A DNA stretch of 33,816 bases from an uncultured Bacteroidales bacterium (GTDB lineage: Bacteria > Bacteroidota > Bacteroidia > Bacteroidales > FEN-979): assembly GCA_903929315.1 (NCBI GenBank), contig CAIYUC010000170.1, forward strand, positions 1-33,816. The letters are read 5' to 3'. Below are positions 8,417 through 16,599 of the stretch, one piece after another. Made by a program: the position numbers and the translations under genes. The stretch's first letter is position 1. Every line of letters starts with the position of its first letter. The notes beneath the pieces are model-generated. The model was not told the origin of the DNA. It saw nothing but the letters and a program-made list of their open reading frames with translations, and did not search any database.

Positions 8417-9223
8417 TTAAGATTTGGGATACATTTTCGCTATAAATGCTTTATCTTTTGCCGAAACCTGATAATTATTAGGAGTGCCTATATGATTCAA
8501 AAACAATGCTGCCGGAAACTGGTAAAGCATAATAGAATGCCTGTCGAAAATAGTTGCACTGATGCCTTTCAGAGAATATTTCTCAAGAATATTATAGTCA
8601 ATCTCAGCTTTAGTCCAGTTGTTTGGGGGGCCTGAAAACTGAGCATAAACTGCTGCTTTATTCCATTGAAGATGCTCGTTGGGTTGCTGATGTTCATGTA
8701 TGCAGCCCAGCGCATGACCGAATTCATGCACAACCACCCGTTCATATTCTTTATCATCTGTATTGTCTTCGAGCCATCCGAAGTTCATGGTAGGTTGATT
8801 TTTCGGACAAAGAGCAATATTGAGAGCATCTTTACCAACCGCAGACCAGGAACCAGGATCTGCTTTAAATGAAATCCGTACCTGTTCATCTTTTGTTGTT
8901 ACAAAAGCAATATGAATGTTTGCATATTGTTCCCAGATTTTAGCATTATGAATCACTTTGGATTGCTGTATCGGTGATCCGTCAAGAAACCGGCACTTCA
9001 GTACAGAACCAACAGGCCATGTCTTTGAAGTGATTAACGCCAGGTGTGGAGCGGGTATCACGCCATTTGGATCTATATCGTGGAATGCTTCCCGAAGCGT
9101 CTTTGCTCCGGTTAGCTTTAAGACCACATCTTCGCGCATTTTATGCAATGCTGCTTCCGCTGAATTTTTTTCAACCGGGATGATACGGTCATAGCAGATT
9201 TTCATGTTTGGATCTCTTTTCAT
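8417..9223 (-). CDS. Astacin-like zinc metalloprotease (metzincin), no signal peptide
   Basis: The 268-residue protein carries the metzincin zinc site HEFGHALGCIHEHQQP (H166, E167, H170, H176) and a Met-turn SIMLYQF (M232), whose tyrosine (Y234) is typical of astacins. An N-terminal region of about 60 residues (EAALHKMREDVVLKLTGAKT..AFHDIDPNG) precedes the catalytic domain. There is no signal peptide or membrane segment, unusual for an astacin, most of which are secreted. The start is taken as ATG 9223; ATG 9205 (MKICYDR) is an alternative. Directly upstream lies one copy of an element shared with two other island genes. It is the last island gene in the direction of transcription. The family call is strong; target and route of export are unknown. 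Confidence 0.8.
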   Translation of the reverse strand: MKRDPNMKICYDRIIPVEKNSAEAALHKMREDVVLKLTGAKTLREAFHDIDPNGVIPAPHLALITSKTWPVGSVLKCRFLDGSPIQQSKVIHNAKIWEQYANIHIAFVTTKDEQVRISFKADPGSWSAVGKDALNIALCPKNQPTMNFGWLEDNTDDKEYERVVVHEFGHALGCIHEHQQPNEHLQWNKAAVYAQFSGPPNNWTKAEIDYNILEKYSLKGISATIFDRHSIMLYQFPAALFLNHIGTPNNYQVSAKDKAFIAKMYPKS

Positions 9224-9248
9224 CTTTTAAAAATTTTAATTTATTCTT

Positions 9249-9285
9249 GCCTACTCTTTGTTTGGATTTTCGGCTTACTCCGTTT
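9249..9285 (-). promoter_or_regulatory. Shared leader/promoter element, copy A (upstream of the metalloprotease)
   Basis: Read in the gene direction: AAACGGAGTAAGCCGAAAA, then TCC, about 6 variable bases, then AAGAGTAGGC, ending 25 bp before the ATG. Copies B (19643-19678) and C (16878-16913) precede two other island genes. It contains the small inverted repeat CGG..CCG. It matches no riboswitch or sigma-factor site I know. Confidence 0.55.
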
Positions 9286-9423
9286 ATTTTTTGTCAACTA
9301 AAGTTTTAGGTTAATAATTTAACACATCCACCAATGCATGACACCAACGCCAGTCCTTCTCAAAACCTCCAGGAGTGAACAATGGAATTGTAAAAATACG
9401 AACAAATAACCGAATATCGATAA
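9249..9423 (-). repeat. Long repeat, copy A (about 175 bp)
   Basis: Homologous to 19643-19819 over its length, with substitutions and small gaps. Conserved blocks include GTGGATGTGTTAAATTATTA, ACAAAAAATAAACGGAG and CGGTTATTTGTT (gene direction). It contains the inverted repeat GTTAA-atta-TTAAC. It fills most of the 299-bp gap between the metalloprotease and lysozyme genes; the remainder, 9424-9522, holds short words (GGTGAAGAGTGAA, CTTGTCCGC). Confidence 0.7.
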
Positions 9424-9522
9424 CGGTGGAACGGTGAAGAGTGAAAAGAGGATATCCGGCATCTGTTTTCCGTACTATGTAATCGTTTTTATCTGCTTGT
9501 CCGCCCGTCCGCCCTGGTAAAG

Positions 9523-10158
9523 TTATCCGCTGTTTCTGGCCCAAAAATCTTTTAAATCCTGTTCCGTTCCGTTGAAATAGTCTCTGTCGCAAAGGCCAAT
9601 CCCGTTGACATCATAGGGAGGATCTCCTTTTGCGCCGTCGGTGTATTGCCACAAAGTCCAGCCTGGCCAGATTTTGGGTATCAACGGTTGTCCTGTAATA
9701 TATTGAGCCATCCACAGCTAGCAATTGGATAATTCAGTATGGTCAGGTTGGGTGATTCCTGCGTTTGACAAGGCCTCTTTAATGGCATGACCTGAATAGA
9801 GTCCAGGATATCTGCCGGTCACTTGGTTGATATAATGAACAAATTGTTCTGCTTCGACAAGACTCATATCATGTCCCTGAGGATTTCCTTCAAAATCAAG
9901 CACAAGGAGAGTATCTTTTCCGACTTTTGACAAAAAGAAATCGGCCTGAGCGACGGCGTCTCCGGCAACGCCAAAATGATATGCCCCGAATAACAAACCG
10001 GCAGCTACTACTTTCTCCCGGTTCTGGTTGAATGTCGGATCAAAGTACCCGAATGCCTGTGTTGCTTTATGAATGACCCCAAGAATACCTGCCTGGCTTG
10101 CATTCGTGAAGCTTTGGATGGTATTGTAATGGGAGATGTCGATTATTGTGTTTATCAT
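9523..10158 (-). pseudogene. GH25 lysozyme interrupted by a single in-frame amber codon
   Basis: A 211-residue glycoside hydrolase family 25 muramidase, which cuts the MurNAc-GlcNAc bond of peptidoglycan. Family marks: IIDISHYN (D7), VLDFEGN (D88, E90, the catalytic DxE) and LWQYTDG near the C-terminus. The frame is uninterrupted except for a TAG at codon 147 (9718-9720), between ELSNC and LWMAQYITGQP. Both halves align to one domain in the same frame, so this is a point nonsense mutation (from TGG or CAG), a suppressed stop, or a sequencing error. No signal peptide is visible. ATG 10158 is preceded by a strong Shine-Dalgarno. The first ~85 bp are duplicated in front of the DUF2235 gene. Confidence 0.8.
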
Positions 10159-10165
10159 TGTTAAT

Positions 10166-10172
10166 CCTCCTT
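10166..10172 (-). promoter_or_regulatory. Strong Shine-Dalgarno of the lysozyme gene
   Basis: AAGGAGG (reverse strand), 7 bp before the ATG at 10158. Strong Shine-Dalgarno sequences are rare in Bacteroidota, so this confirms the start and suggests high-level translation or foreign origin. Confidence 0.7.
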
Positions 10173-10273
10173 GTTTTAAATATTTGATTTTTTAATAGTT
10201 ATTACTCCTGACTTACAGCAAATCCTGGCACTGATTTTCAATACCACTAATGATAATCTCTTTGAGTATTATT

Positions 10274-11044
10274 CTATTTCAGCCACAATTCGATGGTGCC
10301 TTCTTTCGTTTTGTTGCTATATCCAAAAATAGGTTTGAGTAGGGTTTCGATATTCTGATCTTTAAGCATATTTTGGAGAATTTTCGCAAAGTTTTCATCG
10401 GATTCCCTGAAGTACCTGATTTCGTTTGTTGTCAGTTTCCTCGCACTTCCTACAAGTTCGACACCGGGCGCTTTGTAGCCGATGTCATTAATTTTTGTTA
10501 TTAATTTGTTGGCTGCATTCCTTTGCACCTCGCTGCCAAACTGGATATAAACAATAGGAATAACAGAACTATTCGGCAAAACAATTGGTTGGTTCAATAA
10601 CCGTTGCGTTTCCTGTACCTGGTTTTCAAGTTGTTCTTTCTCCTTCTTCTGGGAGTTACTTAACAAAGAAGAGTCTTTATCCCTGAGGATCTTTAATTTT
10701 GCAAGGGCCAGGGTGTCTTTCTGAAGTAATTCTTTGTATTCGAGGTCTACTGCATTGTAATACAATTCCTAACCTTTTCTTAATTTCTCGGAAGGTGTTA
10801 CCGTGGAAAAAAATTGTGCCAGCATACGTTTGTTGACAGGGTTATTGTTAAGGACTATCAGCTCTGTTGCATATTTATCATATTGTTGTATTTCATTAAG
10901 CCCTTCTTCACGGTCATTGAAGCCCCAATTGATTATTGTGGTCATAATAACCAAAGCCACACTACCAATGAGCCATTTGATGAGATCAACCTTGTATTTG
11001 TATTTTTCGAAGGATAAATTTGGGTTGTGAGAATCGTTTTCCAT
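10274..11044 (-). pseudogene. Single-pass membrane protein with coiled coil and C-terminal LytR_C/SPOR-like domain, interrupted by an amber codon
   Basis: One 256-codon frame is split by TAG (10769-10771) after residue 91. The upstream part has an N-terminal transmembrane helix (WLIGSVALVIMTTIINWGF, about residues 24-42). Beyond the stop the frame continues ELYYNAVDLEYKELLQKD, then a charged coiled-coil stretch (about 100-160), then PIVYIQFGSEVQRNAANKLITKI. That last segment has the alternating pattern of LytR_C- or SPOR-like domains, which often bind envelope components. A downstream TTG is available but lacks an RBS, so a break in one gene is likelier than two genes. It follows the DUF2235 gene by 41 bp on the same strand and could be its membrane partner or immunity protein. 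This is inference; the function is unknown. Confidence 0.6.
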
Positions 11045-11085
11045 AAGATTAAAGGTTAACTAAATGCTGATAAAATTTTGTATTA

Positions 11086-12123
11086 CTAAGGATGCCGATT
11101 AAAATAATCAACCAAATTTTGTGGCCGGTATTCTTTGTCATTTTTATACCTCTCCACTACTGATGGATGTATAAACTCATTCGTATTCCCTTTTTTTGGA
11201 TCTACCTGCCCTATCGGGCGAAACAGCTTATGTTGTAGCTTATAAAGTCCCTTGTATGATTCATGCATAATTGCCATGGGGTTGGGGTTCATCACAATAG
11301 TATCAAAATTCAGATTACAACTTTGTGCTTTTCCCAGCATCCATGTTAATGAAATATCCGACAATCCTGCTTCGGTTTCGGGATAGCCGCCACCCACATC
11401 AGAATGGACACCGGGAAACCACACCTGTTCCAAAACCTGGTCTTTTGAATTTAGTTGCTGATGCCACAATGTAGCTTCAAAATTTTTCCTTTTCTCATCA
11501 ATAGCGAGGGCATGAAATGCATTGCTGACTCTTGTCGATAAATCAGTATCGTGAAATTGGTTTTGTTTACTGAGAATTCCATTCAGAAAAAGAGGATTCC
11601 CCAATGCACCAACAGTGTCCCATACTCCTATAAATTTAATTCTTGTGGTTTCTTCAACTGCAAATGTCTTTCTGAATAGCGTAGCTTCAACTTCCCTTGG
11701 CTGATATTGAGGCAGCCGTGAACGGTATATACTATATGCCCTTGATACATGATCCAAATTTTCAATTTTTAAAATTCCTGAATTCCGGATCAAACCGGAT
11801 AGGCTACGTACAGTAAATGCACCACGGCTGAAACCAAATAAGAACAACTCATCTCCTGGTTCGTAATTATTAATGATAAAGCGGTATGCCTGGAGTATGT
11901 GGTCCGAAATGCCGGTTCCGGTTGCACCATCAAAAACCCGTTGGGTCAAATTGCCTTCACTGCCAATTCCTGTTTCATAATAAAGTAATTGCGTCATTCC
12001 GTCAATGGAGACAGGACTAAGCGCATTCGCCATTTTAACTACATTTGTCGGGCAGTGTTTCCCATTCTCTTCTTTATCCGGAGTGTTCCATGTGCCATCA
12101 CAAAAAATCGCAATTCTTTTCAT
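11086..12123 (-). CDS. DUF2235 alpha/beta-hydrolase, Tle1-like lipase
   Basis: The 345-residue protein opens with the family hallmark IAIFCDGTWN. It has the nucleophile elbow LFGFSRGAF (S99), FIGVWDTVGALG (D169) and FPGVHSDVGGGYPE (H240, D242), giving a Ser-Asp-His triad. DUF2235 includes type VI secretion phospholipase effectors (Tle1 family) that hydrolyse membrane phospholipids. There is no signal peptide. The ATG (12121-12123) overlaps by 4 bp (ATGA) the end of a 36-codon ORF derived from the lysozyme 5' end, so translation may be coupled to it. Stops are tandem (TAG TAA). A membrane-protein gene follows 41 bp downstream. No VgrG, Hcp or other secretion component is in the window. Confidence 0.85.
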   Translation of the reverse strand: MKRIAIFCDGTWNTPDKEENGKHCPTNVVKMANALSPVSIDGMTQLLYYETGIGSEGNLTQRVFDGATGTGISDHILQAYRFIINNYEPGDELFLFGFSRGAFTVRSLSGLIRNSGILKIENLDHVSRAYSIYRSRLPQYQPREVEATLFRKTFAVEETTRIKFIGVWDTVGALGNPLFLNGILSKQNQFHDTDLSTRVSNAFHALAIDEKRKNFEATLWHQQLNSKDQVLEQVWFPGVHSDVGGGYPETEAGLSDISLTWMLGKAQSCNLNFDTIVMNPNPMAIMHESYKGLYKLQHKLFRPIGQVDPKKGNTNEFIHPSVVERYKNDKEYRPQNLVDYFNRHP

Positions 12124-12230
12124 TTAACAAAACTTTTAAAGTTTTTATATTGAAGGATTCCCTGGATGAGTTGCATCCGTAAACCTTTGATGGTATTGTG
12201 ATGGGAGATGTCGATTATTGAATTAATCAT
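12120..12230 (-). pseudogene. Duplicated 5' end of the GH25 lysozyme gene, now a 36-codon ORF coupled to DUF2235
   Basis: Translates as MINSIIDISHHNTIKG, matching the lysozyme start MINTIIDISHYNTIQS. It then diverges and ends with a TGA that overlaps the DUF2235 start codon. Nucleotide similarity to 10074-10158 covers about 85 bp and extends upstream through the Shine-Dalgarno. Most likely a recombination scar in which the lysozyme translation signal was reused as leader for the lipase gene; a full lysozyme copy may once have stood here. Confidence 0.7.
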
Positions 12231-12236
12231 TGCCTT

Positions 12237-12243
12237 CCTCCTT
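12237..12243 (-). promoter_or_regulatory. Duplicated Shine-Dalgarno of the lysozyme-derived leader ORF
   Basis: AAGGAGG (reverse strand), 6 bp before the ATG at 12230. It is the same site as at 10166-10172 and retained intact. The rest of the gap to 12309 shows nothing identifiable. Confidence 0.6.
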
Positions 12244-12309
12244 GGTTTTATTGTTTGCTTACAAAATAACAAATACTTTTGGGATTTTCTTTCTTTCTAT
12301 GTTAAAGCA

Positions 12310-15237
12310 TTAATTCTTTGGTTTTGTATAAATATTGAAGAATGGAATATCAACAGCGAGAAATATATTAAATCTTGAAATATTCTTTGTTATTTCATTT
12401 TTATCAATCGTTACTTTTCTGAGTTGCGGAGCAAATTGATAACCAAAACCTAAGGATAATGGTGTATTAATAAGGCGGTTTAAAACCAAATACCCTCCGG
12501 GAGCAAGAATATTCTCTAATTTTATAGTTGGGACTGTATTTGCAGAATCATTTTGTAATCTGAAACTTGCTACAGCTCCTATATCAATAATAGAACCAAA
12601 AATACTTACTGCACCAATGCCCTTCCATTTTGTCCCAAAACTAAACGACAAACCAATAGGAGCAGCAACTCCCGCTGTGTTAATAAATTTATTACTTAAC
12701 ATTGCATTCTGTGCTTGATGAATCCATTCATGTCCTACAAAGCCTCCTAAATAAGAATTAATTGAAAAATTAAATGTTGAGTATGTTTTTATAATGGAAC
12801 TACCTGCAGGCAGGACTGTACTTTCAATAACTGCTTTAACCTCATCAGAATTTTTTGCAGATGCAACACCTGCCATAAAAGTGCCATACTTAAAAAACAA
12901 CTGCTTTGTACGATTAAAATTCTTTAATTGAGATCTTTTATTATCAATAACAAGTTGTATTTCATCAAACTTAGTTTTAAAATCTTTTTTGTCATAAGAT
13001 TTTGTTGTATCGTTTGTTTTTTTAAGAGCACCTATCCAATTAATATTGTCTTTAAGCTGCTTCGAAATTTCTTTATCTGTTAGTAAACTATTAAAATATG
13101 TATAATCTGGTACCGGGAAATCTTTTCCCGGTTTAATTTTTGATTTTAAGGACTTGGCTGACTTTTCTAATTCATCCAAATTTGCGATCTGGTTTTTGAA
13201 GTTCGTTGCAAAAAGAGTGTCTAAAATTGAAACAGTATTTGCAATTGCAGAACCGTAATTCGTCTGATTTACATTCAGATAAACATCACTTACCCTCCGT
13301 GCAATAAATAAATAAGTTCCAAAAAAGTTACCGGTCTTTAAATTGATATGAGGAAGATGTTGAAATTGATCGACCATTTCAACAACATCCAGAAATGTAT
13401 TAAAGTATCTGTAGTAGTCATTATAATTCAGATCTTTTCTATCTGTTGTCTGTATTTCTTTAAGGTATTCTGTCAGAAGACTGGTCCTCTCAACAAAAGA
13501 TTCTACAAATAACTTGTAAGTGTCAATTTCATCCAAATGGGGTGCTATTATTTTAAGAATTCCAGTAAGAGTGATATTATTACCAAAATCTATATTTTGA
13601 ATTTTTGCTGTCCCATAAATAAGTCCCAAATAAATTTTAAGAGCAATAGGATCATCAAACAAAAACTTAACTGAATCTATTGGTACCCAATAATAGTCTT
13701 TTGATTTAGATCTTAAAGAGGTTGACAATAATTGGATAGTTTTTAGTGAACCTGAAATATCTTTATTCCCGATGGCCTCAATGTCCGTCATTGGGAGATT
13801 GGCAAGAATCTCCCCGGGATGTTTTTTCTTAGTTAAATCATCAATTATTGAAAGGGAGGTTAACAAAATTGCTTTTAACTCTTTATGGTCATCAAAATAC
13901 TGTAGGTGATTTTCGCTCTTTAATACAACCTGAAGTTTAATAAATAGGTTCGAAAGATCATGTTTGAAAGCTTCCCTTAGCGCCGAAAGATAAATGTTGT
14001 ATTTGTATATTTCTGTATTAATTGTCAATAATAAGCTATATGTTTCCGGAAATAATGTTTGAAGATCTGCATACTCCTTCTTCCCCATTTCTTCTTTAAA
14101 CTTTTCGAAAAATGCCGTATTTAGTTCTTCTTTACCCCGTTCAACCATAAATTTGGCTAAACCATCAACTAAATTTGTGACATCTAACCCACCTAAGCTA
14201 GAAAGCAGGCTGGCTTTTCCTAAAATATCTTCACCCTGGACCCCATAAAAAACGATGTCATACAATCCAGGAAACATTTTATCTAAAAACGGGTTATTAT
14301 TAAGATCATTGGTATCATAAATATCATAATTTTTTAAGATTAACCTTATCGTATCAAATTTTGCTTTATTATTTCTATTCGCTGTCAGATAAATGGCGTC
14401 ATACAGGATAAAACCTGTTTTATAACTTGACTTTTCTTTGGGCTTACTCGTTTTTCCTTTAGAAAGTAAAAATGGGCCAATGGGGAGGTCATTGACTTTT
14501 ATCATAAAAGTATCAGACACTTCCTTCCGGATATTGGACAATCCATAAATTTTATGATTATTGAAAATAGTAATTTTATAATCGCCATCATTGCTGTAAG
14601 GGATATCCTCGCCATTTCTACCAAATTTTTTATTTTCGAAGACTGCATCGGTGAGATTTGACGAATAAACCCCGACATTAAAATCTCGCAATGACACATC
14701 AAACTTAATTTCAATAGTATCATAAGGTTTCGTATTATCAGAGTTATTAGGGTTATTAGCGTCTGTAAGCTTATAATTATCACCAACTTTTTTTACAATA
14801 AAACTGCCTTTTCCGGGAGAAAGCATAAAGGGGCCAAAATTTACGTCATTGACTTTTACCGTAAAATTATCAGGTACTTCCTTTCTGATCTCTGGACATT
14901 CCCTGATTTTATGGTTTTTGAAAATGGTAATTTTAGACCATCCATCTAGATCGGGTAAAATTTGACCATCATTTTGGCCAAATTTTTTATTTGCGAAGAC
15001 TGTATCCTTAAGATTTACCGAATAAACCCCGAAGTTAAAATTTCCCAATGACTGATCAAATTTTATTTCAATCGTATCATACGATGTTGTATTATCAGGG
15101 CTGGTGATAATAGATTTATTGGTGATATAATATTTATTATCAACCCTGTTGATAATAAAACTTCCCTTCTTCTGGGCATTCACCGATGAAGCCATCAGTA
15201 GAATAGAGACAACAATTGAAGTGGTGATTAATTTCAT
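12310..15237 (-). CDS. Large exported protein with two N-terminal repeats and a possible outer-membrane C-terminus
   Basis: 975 residues with a signal peptide (MKLITTSIVVSILLMASSVNAQ). Two tandem ~119-residue repeats follow (24-142 and 143-261), each from KGSFI to PF-LS-GK and containing YDTIEIKFD, FG and ITIF-NHKI. The middle (about 265-820) is long, lysine-rich and mostly helical. The C-terminal ~150 residues look like short amphipathic beta strands (IGLSFSFGTKW, IGAVASFRLQN, LSLGFGYQFAP) ending FNIFLAVDIPFFNIYTKPKN, as in Bacteroidota outer-membrane proteins. HEWIH (H836-H840) matches the zinc-peptidase pattern HExxH, but no third ligand is evident. The gene is clearly more AT-rich than the flanking housekeeping genes. 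It starts 2 bp after the serine protease stop, so the two are co-transcribed. Function unknown. Confidence 0.75.
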   Translation of the reverse strand: MKLITTSIVVSILLMASSVNAQKKGSFIINRVDNKYYITNKSIITSPDNTTSYDTIEIKFDQSLGNFNFGVYSVNLKDTVFANKKFGQNDGQILPDLDGWSKITIFKNHKIRECPEIRKEVPDNFTVKVNDVNFGPFMLSPGKGSFIVKKVGDNYKLTDANNPNNSDNTKPYDTIEIKFDVSLRDFNVGVYSSNLTDAVFENKKFGRNGEDIPYSNDGDYKITIFNNHKIYGLSNIRKEVSDTFMIKVNDLPIGPFLLSKGKTSKPKEKSSYKTGFILYDAIYLTANRNNKAKFDTIRLILKNYDIYDTNDLNNNPFLDKMFPGLYDIVFYGVQGEDILGKASLLSSLGGLDVTNLVDGLAKFMVERGKEELNTAFFEKFKEEMGKKEYADLQTLFPETYSLLLTINTEIYKYNIYLSALREAFKHDLSNLFIKLQVVLKSENHLQYFDDHKELKAILLTSLSIIDDLTKKKHPGEILANLPMTDIEAIGNKDISGSLKTIQLLSTSLRSKSKDYYWVPIDSVKFLFDDPIALKIYLGLIYGTAKIQNIDFGNNITLTGILKIIAPHLDEIDTYKLFVESFVERTSLLTEYLKEIQTTDRKDLNYNDYYRYFNTFLDVVEMVDQFQHLPHINLKTGNFFGTYLFIARRVSDVYLNVNQTNYGSAIANTVSILDTLFATNFKNQIANLDELEKSAKSLKSKIKPGKDFPVPDYTYFNSLLTDKEISKQLKDNINWIGALKKTNDTTKSYDKKDFKTKFDEIQLVIDNKRSQLKNFNRTKQLFFKYGTFMAGVASAKNSDEVKAVIESTVLPAGSSIIKTYSTFNFSINSYLGGFVGHEWIHQAQNAMLSNKFINTAGVAAPIGLSFSFGTKWKGIGAVSIFGSIIDIGAVASFRLQNDSANTVPTIKLENILAPGGYLVLNRLINTPLSLGFGYQFAPQLRKVTIDKNEITKNISRFNIFLAVDIPFFNIYTKPKN

Positions 15238-15239
15238 GA

Positions 15240-16157
15240 TTACAGAGTGATTAAATTTTGAGATTGTAAGGTTTTATCAATAGGAAGTACAAAAGTGAAC
15301 TTTTCATCACAGCCTAAAAGCATTCCAATTAATTGATCTGTACCTCTTTTAAAAACGCAGCTACCCGAATCACCGCCTTGGGAAACCGGATGGGAGTTCT
15401 GCCTGTCGTTTGTAGAACCGATGAAGATGATATTCTTTTTATAAACTTTTACTCCATCGTATATTACATCTGTCCCCTTGCCATAGTCAAGGATATAGGC
15501 ATCCCTGATTCTGTTGTTCTTTGAAATGATGGTTACATTCGGTTGTTGTGGTTTCACATCAATACCAGAAACCGTATAATACTGGTTAGAGAAATACTTG
15601 TAATTTTCAGAAAGTTCCTGACCATCATCAAGTTTAATGACAGCAAGATCCTGGTTGTATGATAAAAGCTTATAGAACCAGGTCCCTGCCTTGTTTCCAT
15701 CAAGTAATACATTTGTAGGAATGGGGGGATTCTGAATATCATTATAGCTTTCATCATAGACGCCATGGGTTATGATATGAGCAGAAGTAACTACCCCAAA
15801 AAACTTTGGATCTGTTGTTGAACGAACGGCACAACAAATTGAACCAGGATAAACCGGATCTATATCATTTGAAACCTCCGAATCGGGTTGTGAGAATTGG
15901 ATGGTTGCGGTACCTACCCTTATTACCATTTCTGTTGAAAGTGTTTTAATAGTACCATCTGGCATCCTGACGTCCAATTTTTCCGGAATATTCTTAGTAT
16001 TGTTGTCTTTTAAGTAAATGGCAATTACATGCGATTCCTTCTGATTAAGATCATGAACGGCATCACTCACGGTTTTAATATTAGGAAATTTCATCCTTAA
16101 CCTTTCTTCATGTTGTTCAACTGCTCTCCTTGCAATTTCTGCCTGACTGTAATTCAT
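15240..16157 (-). CDS. Trypsin-like serine protease without signal peptide
   Basis: Chymotrypsin-fold protease with triad H127 (VVTSAHIITHG), D170 (NQDLAVIKL) and S264 (QGGDSGSCVF). The residues around the serine (GGDSGS) are canonical. The N-terminal ~45 residues (SQAEIARRAVEQHEERLRMK, then TVSDAVHDLN) form a helical extension in which KTVSDAVHDL loosely resembles the metalloprotease N-terminus (KTLREAFHDI). No signal peptide is visible; an activation cleavage cannot be excluded. I chose ATG 16157; the frame extends upstream to a TTG at 16265 but that stretch looks non-coding. The 975-residue exported protein follows after 2 bp. The likely promoter (16521-16598) is about 365 bp upstream, giving a long leader. 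It may process its operon partner or act as an effector; both are inference. Confidence 0.82.
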   Translation of the reverse strand: MNYSQAEIARRAVEQHEERLRMKFPNIKTVSDAVHDLNQKESHVIAIYLKDNNTKNIPEKLDVRMPDGTIKTLSTEMVIRVGTATIQFSQPDSEVSNDIDPVYPGSICCAVRSTTDPKFFGVVTSAHIITHGVYDESYNDIQNPPIPTNVLLDGNKAGTWFYKLLSYNQDLAVIKLDDGQELSENYKYFSNQYYTVSGIDVKPQQPNVTIISKNNRIRDAYILDYGKGTDVIYDGVKVYKKNIIFIGSTNDRQNSHPVSQGGDSGSCVFKRGTDQLIGMLLGCDEKFTFVLPIDKTLQSQNLITL

Positions 16158-16520
16158 ATTTATTGAGTCGGTTTTCAATGTGTGTGTTTTTTTTACGCCC
16201 AATTTACGTTCGAAATAGGATTGAGTCGCCTTCCGCCAAAAACAAAGACAATTATTCCGACCCAATATTGATCTAATCCGATATCCCTCAGATTATGATG
16301 TTCTCATTCGATTTTCAATAATAAAATGCAGATTACATTAACAGTCATAAAACAATAATCCGCATCGTACTTAGTCATTCATTCTGATCTTGCAATAATG
16401 AAGGTAATGCAAAATCAACCCCTAACATGATCAGGAAAAAATTAACTGCAAGCTTTCCACCGGAGGATGGATCCGTGTCTTTTAAATACTACTAATGGAT
16501 GTTTAAATGTATTTGTTTTT
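16158..16520 (-). other. Long leader of the serine-protease operon with a decayed ORF
   Basis: Between the promoter cassette and the ATG there is no intact gene. A short frame, LKDTDPSSGGKLAVNFFLIM then LGVDFALPSLLQDQNE, ends at TGA near 16377. It has no good start except the internal ATG, which would give a 17-residue peptide. It looks like the end of a lost membrane-protein gene, or a leader peptide. An imperfect inverted repeat (TCCA-CCGGAGGA-TGGA) lies near 16456-16471. Confidence 0.3.
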
Positions 16521-16598
16521 TTCTTATTTAGACTTATTCACAAACGTATGCAATAACTGTATGTATTGTCAACCATTTTAACTTTTTTTAACAAAAAA
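16521..16598 (-). promoter_or_regulatory. Duplicated 78-bp promoter cassette, copy 1 (serine-protease operon)
   Basis: In the gene direction: an upstream box containing GTTAAAAAAAGTTAAA (two GTTAAA half-sites 10 bp apart), then TTG (-33) with a 21-bp spacer to TACGTTTG (-7, 16548-16541), then AAGTCTAAATAAGAA. It aligns without gaps to 20983-21060 upstream of the amidase gene. The first 22 bp are identical; the rest is about two-thirds identical, with the -7 box and initial transcribed region best conserved. Confidence 0.65.
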
Positions 16599-16599
16599 T

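Noticed and set aside
8312-8635. 107-residue plus-strand frame opposite the metalloprotease 3' end
   Set aside because: Mostly antisense to the metalloprotease; no motifs.
9249-9423. Integron attC site or known riboswitch in the shared leader element
   Set aside because: It lacks attC inverse core sites (GTTRRRY/RYYYAAC pairs) and does not match riboswitch consensus sequences I know.
9311-9592. 93-residue minus-strand frame between the metalloprotease and lysozyme genes
   Set aside because: It covers the long repeat and the lysozyme 3' end in another frame, with no coding features.
12718-12732. Calling the 975-residue protein a zinc metallopeptidase from HEWIH
   Set aside because: No third ligand or family pattern around it, and it lies close to the barrel-like strands; recorded only as an observation.
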